A stretch of 64,000 bases of DNA, taken from positions 1,550,001 to 1,614,000 of the forward strand of contig NC_089442.1 in assembly GCF_026210795.1 (NCBI RefSeq), in the 5' to 3' direction. The position numbers and the translations under genes were made by a program. Shown in pieces: positions 57,958 through 64,000 of the stretch. The DNA is from Rhizophagus irregularis. Lineage: Eukaryota; Glomeromycota; Glomeromycetes; Glomerales; Glomeraceae. The notes under the pieces are model-generated. The model saw nothing but the letters and a program-made list of their open reading frames with translations. It had not been told where the DNA came from and made no database searches. The stretch's first letter is position 1; each line of letters begins with the position of its first letter.

Positions 57958-60195
57958 ATGTGATAATCGGGCTGACAATTTGGAATGGATAACTCCTAAA
58001 GAGAATACTGAACGTAGGATATTCCAAAATCACGGTTGCATCGGATCCAGAAAAATTGTGCAGAAAATGTTAGACGGAAATGTTGTTCAGATTTGGGACT
58101 CTATCAGATTTGCCAGTAATGCACGTTGTAACGGGAAGCAAAAAACTTCTGGTGGCTGTATTATGTATAATGAGGATCATATAGAACCCGATCCAAGTGA
58201 AGAATGGAAAGAAATAGAGCTCGATTCACGGAAATTTAGAATTTTATCTCTCGAGAGAATTCAGTTAACAAATGGTGAAATCACTCAAGGTTCATTGCAT
58301 ATAGGTTATTGAAAAGTCGTTCGAAAAGGATATCTTGTTCATCACTTGGTAGCATTAGCATTTTGTCCCAAAGAAGAAGGAAAAGAATATGTAAATCATA
58401 TTGATGGAATTCCTATCAACGATAACGCATCCAATCTCGAATGGTGTACACGGACCCTATAAAAAAATTGGATACGTTTTTTATAAAGTTTTTATACGAT
58501 TTTTTTTCCTTAGAAATAACGTATCATAATAGGATACGGAAAAATGCACAATTCCGTATCACTAAAAATATGGTTTGGATACGGAATTTGCACGGGATTT
58601 ATATGGAATTTACATGATTTGATCACTGATTTTATCACAAAATTTATACGATTTGGTCACTAAATTTACTATTTGTATTACAGTTTACTATAATTGTATT
58701 TACATAAATCTAATTTTACTTTATTAAATTAGATAAAAAATAAAAAATAAACAAAGTACAAATACATTATGAAAATTCCCTCCTTATTAAAACCACCTAT
58801 TGCAACCAAAATTATCTATAAGTTCAGGTTCATTTGGAGTCAAACAACCTAAAAGAACAAAAAAAAAAAAGATTGGAAACAAAACCCCATATAGTATCTG
58901 CAATCGTCCAAGTCACCAAAGGTCAGCATTCCTACAAAAAAAGAAAGAGAACTCCAGAATGTCTGACCTACATAAAAGAAAAGAATTATGAGGCGTCTAA
59001 TGAAAAGAAACCAAAACAACAAAATAAATCCAAAACTGACCTACAAAAAAAGAAGACTCTGAAGCAACAAAACTGAAACAACCTACAAAAAGAAAAGAAT
59101 CTGAACCCAACTTACAAAAAAACAAGAAAATTTGAACTGACCTAAAAAAAGAAAAAAATCCTGAATCATCCTACAAAAAAAGGACTCCTAAACTGATCTA
59201 CAAAAAAAGAAAAAAGAAACTGAATATTCTCACAAAAAAAAATCTGCTGGCCTATGAAATTAAATATAAATAAAAAAGAAAGGGGAATAAAGAATAAACC
59301 AAAAAAAATATTTTTTTAAAAAGAGGGGTAACGAAGTTAGGAAAGTTAAAAAAAAATTTTTTTTTTAAAGGGAGTTAGAAAAATAAAAAATTTTTTATAA
59401 AGAGGAAATAGAAATAGAAAGAAGTAATTTTTTTAAAAAAAAGAAGAGTGGGAATAAAAGAAAAAATTTTTTTTCAAAGGAGAGTGACGAAAAAAAAAAT
59501 TTTTTTCAAAGGAGTGACGAAAAAAAAAATTTTTCAAAGGAGAGTGACGAAAAAAAAATTTTTTTAAAGTGAGGTACGAAAAAAAAAAATTATTTTTAAA
59601 AGGGGGTGACAAAGAAAGAAGAAAAATTTAGAAAAAATAACAAAAATAAGACAAGAGAAAGAGAAAGGAAAGGAAAGACAGAAAGGAAGATCGGAAGATC
59701 AAACTCATCAAAGTAAGGGTTTATATAAAAAACAAAAAATGTATCATAACAAAACAATAAACAATCATGTGATCTCGTGTTATGATACGGGATTTTTGTA
59801 AAATTATCTTCTAAAAATATTCATTAGTTTTTTTAAAAAATGTTCAAAAATGAATTGCTTATTAAATATACGGAATTTGTATATGGAATCTATAGAAACG
59901 TACAAAAAATGTATACAAAACGTATCCTTTTCGTATACATATTTCTTATAGGGGGAAAGAAAACACTCAACAGGGTATACGTCTTGGACTTGGATATCAG
60001 TGTCAGATTTTTGTTGATGGATCTTTCCGAGAATTTCCATAAGCACAACGTGTTACTGGAATTAAAGCTCAAATATCTGGAGATTTGCAGAGGACTTCAT
60101 GTTCATGCTACCTAGAGGTTGTATTTGGAGACTATTATCACATGATGTGGCGTAGTAGTCCAGATAGTTCTGGAACATTCGTGATTTTTTTATGA
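57958..60195 (+). pseudogene. HNH/NUMOD endonuclease relic, split by a transposon
   Basis: The first part (57958-58454) reads DNRADNLEWITPKENTER, the end of one HNH module, then a NUMOD-like unit (KMLDGNVVQIWDS) and EWKEIELDS..FRILSLERI, a NUMOD4-like unit. An in-frame TGA at 58310-58312 follows, then a second HNH (VHHLVALAFCPKE, YVNHIDGIPINDNASNLEWC). The second part (from 59957) continues KENTQQGIRLGLG and a further NUMOD-like unit, with a TAA at 60040-60042 and the end at TGA 60193-60195. Removing the 1.5-kb insertion and one GGA copy joins the two in frame. Such genes encode DNA-nicking or -cutting enzymes of homing or selfish type. The 5' end is missing, so it is inactive. Confidence 0.8.
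58455..59953. mobile_element. Non-autonomous DNA transposon with CCCTATAA termini, 1.5 kb
   Basis: The ends start CCCTATAAAAAAAT and, inverted, CCCTATAAGAAAT; further in both carry GGATACG motifs. The 3-bp duplication GGA flanks it (58452-58454 and 59954-59956). The interior has no transposase. It has degenerate repeats of ACCTACAAAAAAAGAAA units at 58930-59240 and a 35-40 bp array with AAAGGAGAGTGACGAAAAAA at 59460-59620. Small K-rich frames there are repeat artefacts. Short CCCTATAA ends with 3-bp duplications are compatible with PIF/Harbinger or CMC groups, but the superfamily cannot be settled. Confidence 0.85.
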
Positions 60196-60406
60196 AAAGA
60201 TTATGTCATTCGTTTGTTCTGTGTCTCCCGTTTGCCTTTGAGTGTCATGTCCATTCGAGACATCAGGGAGACCAGACAATTCTCTATGATTAATCAGGTA
60301 ATTTTAGTGGGCTTAGACCATTTATCAAAAAAATATGGCTGACAACCACAATAAATAGATATTAACGTATATTGAGGAATCGTTGAAAAATTTGAAAAAA
60401 AATGAA

Positions 60407-61219
60407 ATGCAAGATGAAATGCAAGATGTTGTGATGATCGATCTTTCTGCTTATGATTTAGATAATGATGATGTACGTGAAATGATACATGTTAAATATG
60501 AAGCTGAGATAATTGGAAAAAACATGTTTATCAAAGTAAGTTTTATTCTAGCTTTCACACCTATAGTACATATAATATAAACTAAATTTCACCGCCGGTT
60601 TATATAGTATGACGGAATATTAAAACAAAGAATTCATCGAAAATTAGCAAATTCAGCAGAGGCTCATAATCCAAATTGGGATGTGGATGCCAACGGAATG
60701 TGTGTACTGGAGAACCGTGATAGCTTTCTACCCGACGTTGGCATATGGTTTCAAATGCCGACTAAAGCAGAACGGGTAAATCCCATTAAAGAACGATGTC
60801 CACTCCCTGATGTGTGGATCGAGGTAAATGTACTAAATTTTCTGGAAAAATGTACAATTTGACTTATTAGATTCAGTTTCTATTATAATCAGGTCTTCTA
60901 TAACAGAGATCCAGATCGTATTCATGCTTTGGATAATATTGCTTTAGTCCAACAATTAAACTTGGGTATCGAATTTGTCGGAATTTCTCTCCCTTATTCA
61001 ACCGTCGTTTTCCAGCAAAACCCAAATCCTGGGATAGCTACGACACCTGTGACACCTTCAACAAATCAAAACATAAGGCCTACCAGAGCACCATATATTA
61101 TCCATTGGAACGTGAATAGTGTTCCAGTTTACTATAAAATGAATTGGAATCAGCACATTGTTCTCAGATGTGGCTGGATTCTTGATTTCAATATTGTCCT
61201 TAATGTACTTGCGATGTGA
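60407..61219 (+). CDS. Uma2-like restriction-endonuclease-fold protein, 3 exons, 223 aa
   Basis: Exons are 60407-60535, 60608-60823 and 60893-61219, GT-AG, frame closes exactly. The ATG at 60407 is preferred because upstream codons run into a TAG. The core matches fungal proteins annotated as putative restriction endonucleases (Uma2/DUF820): NPNWDVDANG, ENRDSFLPDVGIWF, then PDVWIEVFYNRDPDRIHALD and NLGIEFVGISLPYS. The acidic residues of the PD-(D/E)xK site are plausible (PDVGIW and WIEV), but the usual lysine position is not evident, so catalysis is uncertain. The C-terminal part (IIHWNVNSVPVYYKMNWNQH) is typical of the Rhizophagus versions. It is intact, lies just after the HNH relic, and its role in the fungus is unknown. 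Confidence 0.8.
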
Positions 61220-61338
61220 TCAATATTATTTTTAAAAGTCTTTATATTATATCTTTTTTGAAGCTTATAAAAAGATTTATTAGAAATGCGTTCATTTTAC
61301 CGCAAAGTAGAAAAAAATGCAAAAATCATATGTGCGAA

Positions 61339-61683
61339 TTATGTTAAATAAAAATTATACATGCAAATTGTCATTTGGGTCACGACAGTCAAATTGAACG
61401 AATTGAGCACCTTCTCACAGACAAAGGTTTCTGATGATTCTGTATCTATTAAAAAATGTACATTCTTGACATCTATTTTTATTTTCATCGTCATTAAGCT
61501 AATAAGTCTACTAGCTCTACCAAACATTATTCCTTCAATTTCATCTAGTTCCTGAGCAGAACTTGAAAGGTATTTAACTTCGAGTTGATCCGATATTGTT
61601 TTATGCAAATCTTTTGGTTTAAGATCTGAAGTCAAGACATCAAGAAGTAATATTGGGAATGATTTTTTAGTGTCTTTGGACAT
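61339..61683 (-). pseudogene. Retropepsin-like domain fragment, 114 aa
   Basis: A minus-strand frame includes KIDVKNVHFLIDTESSETFV followed by CEKVLNSFNL. Aspartic proteases of the retropepsin type carry (L/I)IDTGS at this place. Here the glycine is replaced by glutamate (DTES), which should abolish activity. The N-terminal part (SFPILLLDVLTSDLKPKDLHK) is of unknown type. There is no C-terminal flap or second motif, and the frame runs out in AT-rich sequence. It could be a relic of a retroelement or of a host gene with such a domain. Confidence 0.5.
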
Positions 61684-62448
61684 TTGAAATTTTTTAATAT
61701 TTAGATTTTATTTGCAGTATTACAGTATTTACTTGGTTAAAGAACTCAGCAGAAATATCAATAATACTGATATATATATATATATGATAAATTATGTATG
61801 TGAATTAGTCGCAGTGTACGAAATTCGTAATGTGAAAGGTCACGTGCAATTTGCGCGAATACTTTACAAAGAAAATAACCATTTAATATGGTAAATTTGA
61901 TAATATTATATTATTATTAAAGGAAAAAAAATCAAAAATGTTTACTAATTATAAATTTATACCTCAATTTACAAATTTACATTGAGATAATTACGCTTCA
62001 AAATCAAAATGAATTTAGTGATGGACCGTTAATTTACTGAGAAATATTACATTTTCAATGGTTAATATGTTATCAATTTATCATTTTTACTATTTTATTA
62101 CGTATATATCATTTTTTCAATTTTATTTAATTAACCAATTCTAAATAATCATCTCATCAATCTTCATATAATCCGTATAGCGCTGCATACAGTACCCCTT
62201 GTAATAGTACCCCCTTCAAATAGTACCAGGGTATTATTCAAATTCACATTCGGGTATTTTTGAAAAATACCCCGGTACTAATCAAAATTCGATTTTGAAT
62301 AGTACCCCGGATACTAATCATATTCCGACTTAAAACTAATCAAAATTTATGTACTAATTTATTTAATTGTAATAAAATCAAATGTACCCCCTTCCAATAT
62401 ACCCCTTTTAATGGTACCCCCTCCTCCTATAGTATCCCCTTGGGTATA
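61684..62448. other. Intergenic region with TAGTACCCC repeats
   Basis: No gene. Positions 62185-62440 hold many copies of TAGTACCCC and TACCCCGG motifs, some inverted (ACCAGGGTATT against AATACCCCGGT), probably an old inverted-repeat element into which the next element has inserted. Confidence 0.5.
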
Positions 62449-62669
62449 GTGCTTCGATCTGGATGAAAACTTGAATATTTTCATGTGACGATTATGGCCG
62501 AGAAAGATTATGAATTTCAGATTTAAACAGACTATAATTTAAACCAACATTAAAGTATTATTATTCCAAAAATTTATACTAATTTTGGCCAAACTCATAG
62601 TGCCAGCGAAATTTAATGAAATTCAAATCCGGATGAAAATCCGGATGAAACTGCTACGGATCGAAGCAC
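62449..62669. mobile_element. TA-flanked MITE, 221 bp
   Basis: The termini GTGCTTCGATC and GATCGAAGCAC are exact inverted repeats and TA flanks both sides (62447-62448, 62670-62671). GGATGAAA motifs follow inside both ends. This fits a Tc1/mariner-type miniature element. No coding sequence. Confidence 0.65.
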
Positions 62670-62671
62670 TA

Positions 62672-63125
62672 CCTGGGTACTATAACGAGGTGTAAGTTTT
62701 TTTGAATTAAAAAATAATTATCTAACTGCTAACAATTAATTTTTCAATATCAAATGTTCTTAAGATTTCGTGATACTTGCATTTTATTATTATTTTTTTA
62801 AAAATATTTTAATTTTTTAATAATTAATTTAAGAAATTTTAAAATATTTTTGTTTATTAAAAAAGGATTTCACCGTCTCATATATAAGTTTTGGCAAAAT
62901 AAATCCCAAAAATAATAGAAATACAACGTTTTAATACTATATAAATTAAATATTAATCAAATAAATATATATTGGTTGCAAAAATATAATTAGGAGACAT
63001 GAAGTTATTATTTCTTCGAATAAAATTTATTACAATACTTGCGTTATTATTATTTCATAGGATATGTGAATTTACAGTAAAATTACAATAATCGTTATAG
63101 GATAATAAGAGCTCATTTGAATAAT
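62672..63125. other. 3' flank of gene I
   Basis: AT-rich sequence, no gene. The part next to 63126 is probably the 3' untranslated region of the minus-strand BTB-TLDc gene. Confidence 0.35.
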
Positions 63126-64000
63126 TTATTGTTTTACTACTCTAAAAGCTTCAATCTCTTCAATTGTATAAGTACCATAACTATTTAAATTATGTTCATA
63201 ATAACCACCACTATTATCAACACATAAACTTTCTTCTTCCATATATAAATCACCACTTCCAAAACTAAATCCATAACCATCATAATAATTATTATAAATA
63301 GCATAATTATGTGATGTTACACGACTTATTTTCATATTTTGATTATCATCATTATCTTCAAAAGAAAAAATAAAACTATCGGTTGAATAAATATAATAAT
63401 TATTATTCCAACTATTTGATAAATATCTATAAAATCCAACTGGAGTATAACCACCAAATATTTTTTTTAAATTTTGACATTTAACTAAAATTAATATTGG
63501 TTCTTGTGATTTACATCTATTTCTAAATAAATTAGAATCAATTCCATCTATACTACCTCGATAAATAAGATTAAATTTATATGATGAATCATTTTTATTA
63601 AGAAAAGATTTTGCTTCTCTTTTATTAATCCAATTAATAATTGTAGGAATAAGTATTGGTTTAATAATATCTGATTCAATACGAATTTTTCCAACTCTTG
63701 GTGATAAAGTAAAAGTTTTTGGTAAAGTACCTTTAAAATAAAATTCTTCAATTTCTTCATAAATATGATTAGGAATAATAGCTTTATAAGGTCGAACTTT
63801 ATCAAAATATTCAGAAGGTGAAATTTCTACAAACCTAATATGAGGAATAAATTGATTTAAAGTTTTCTTTAATGCTTCATAATTTATATTATTCCATTTG
63901 GTTCTATCATTATTTTTATTACCCAAACCAGGAGTTTGTTCAATACCCCATTTAATTAAACTATCCCAAACACTAACTTCATCAATTTGCATATCATCCC
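63126..64000 (-). CDS. BTB-BACK-TLDc protein I, 3' part only (subfamily 1)
   Basis: The frame is open to the window edge, so the BTB exon and the start of exon 2 lie outside. What is visible is the second half of the BACK region (DEVSVWDSLIKWGIEQTPGL, FIPHIRFVEISPSEYFDKV, YEEIEEFYFKGTLPK) and the whole TLDc domain (KIFGGYTPVGF, DSFIFSFEDNDDNQNMKISRV, FSFGSGDLYMEEESLCV), ending TIEEIEAFRVVKQ. It is most like gene A in the TLDc part. No lesion is seen. Confidence 0.9.
   Translation of the reverse strand, partial: DDMQIDEVSVWDSLIKWGIEQTPGLGNKNNDRTKWNNINYEALKKTLNQFIPHIRFVEISPSEYFDKVRPYKAIIPNHIYEEIEEFYFKGTLPKTFTLSPRVGKIRIESDIIKPILIPTIINWINKREAKSFLNKNDSSYKFNLIYRGSIDGIDSNLFRNRCKSQEPILILVKCQNLKKIFGGYTPVGFYRYLSNSWNNNYYIYSTDSFIFSFEDNDDNQNMKISRVTSHNYAIYNNYYDGYGFSFGSGDLYMEEESLCVDNSGGYYEHNLNSYGTYTIEEIEAFRVVKQ

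Noticed and set aside
58800-59076. Lysine-rich frames inside the 1.5-kb element
   Set aside because: They are produced by A-rich degenerate repeats and carry no transposase motif.
59840-60115. 91-codon plus-strand frame across the transposon end and the HNH relic
   Set aside because: It crosses the transposon boundary and is not the HNH frame.

Overview
The window looks like nuclear DNA of an arbuscular mycorrhizal fungus close to Rhizophagus irregularis (Glomeromycotina). This rests on the very AT-rich intergenic sequence, genes with short GT-AG introns, and the gene families present: BTB-BACK-TLDc proteins, cysteine-rich-headed protein kinases, an Uma2-like endonuclease-fold protein, an HNH/NUMOD endonuclease relic and a Ty3 retrotransposon. 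All of these are expanded in that lineage. The assignment is by family recognition from memory; no search was run.

Layout. Positions 1-11.6 kb hold almost no genes. They contain two copies of a 63-residue arginine-rich small protein inside a roughly 2-kb direct segmental duplication, an inverted pair of BTB relics, and a 494-bp non-autonomous hAT-like element. Positions 11.6-24 kb carry two paralogous kinase genes on the minus strand. The first has seven exons and is intact. The second has a frameshift at the end of exon 1. Between them lie a relic gene carrying a 109-bp MITE and an intact BTB-TLDc gene. Positions 28.2-30.2 kb carry a four-exon gene for a two-pass membrane protein whose repeat-rich tail has been cut off by a stop codon. 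Positions 31.5-38.7 kb are a complete 7.1-kb Ty3-type LTR retrotransposon. Its two 475-bp LTRs appear identical, gag and pol are joined by a U UUA AAC slippery site, pol is interrupted, and an extra 141-residue ORF lies after the integrase. Positions 38.9-57.4 kb are a BTB-TLDc cluster with three intact minus- or plus-strand genes of one arm, one more intact gene at 55.9 kb, and three pseudogenes. Positions 58-61.7 kb hold an HNH endonuclease relic split by a 1.5-kb DNA transposon, an intact Uma2-like gene and a retropepsin-like fragment. The window ends inside another BTB-TLDc gene.

How the parts relate. The BTB-TLDc genes fall into two subfamilies that differ in exon-1 sequence, exon-2 start and upstream elements, and they alternate along the array. 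A subfamily 1 - subfamily 2 pair exists in two inverted copies, 43-44 kb with 40-42 kb and 47.9-49.5 kb with 50.3-51.9 kb. In each copy a different member has decayed, so one working gene of each kind remains. BTB-BACK proteins usually act as substrate adaptors for cullin-3 ubiquitin ligases, and TLDc domains are known from oxidation-resistance and V-ATPase-binding proteins. What these fungal fusions target is unknown.

Splice sites were chosen by reading-frame continuity and by comparison between paralogues inside the window.
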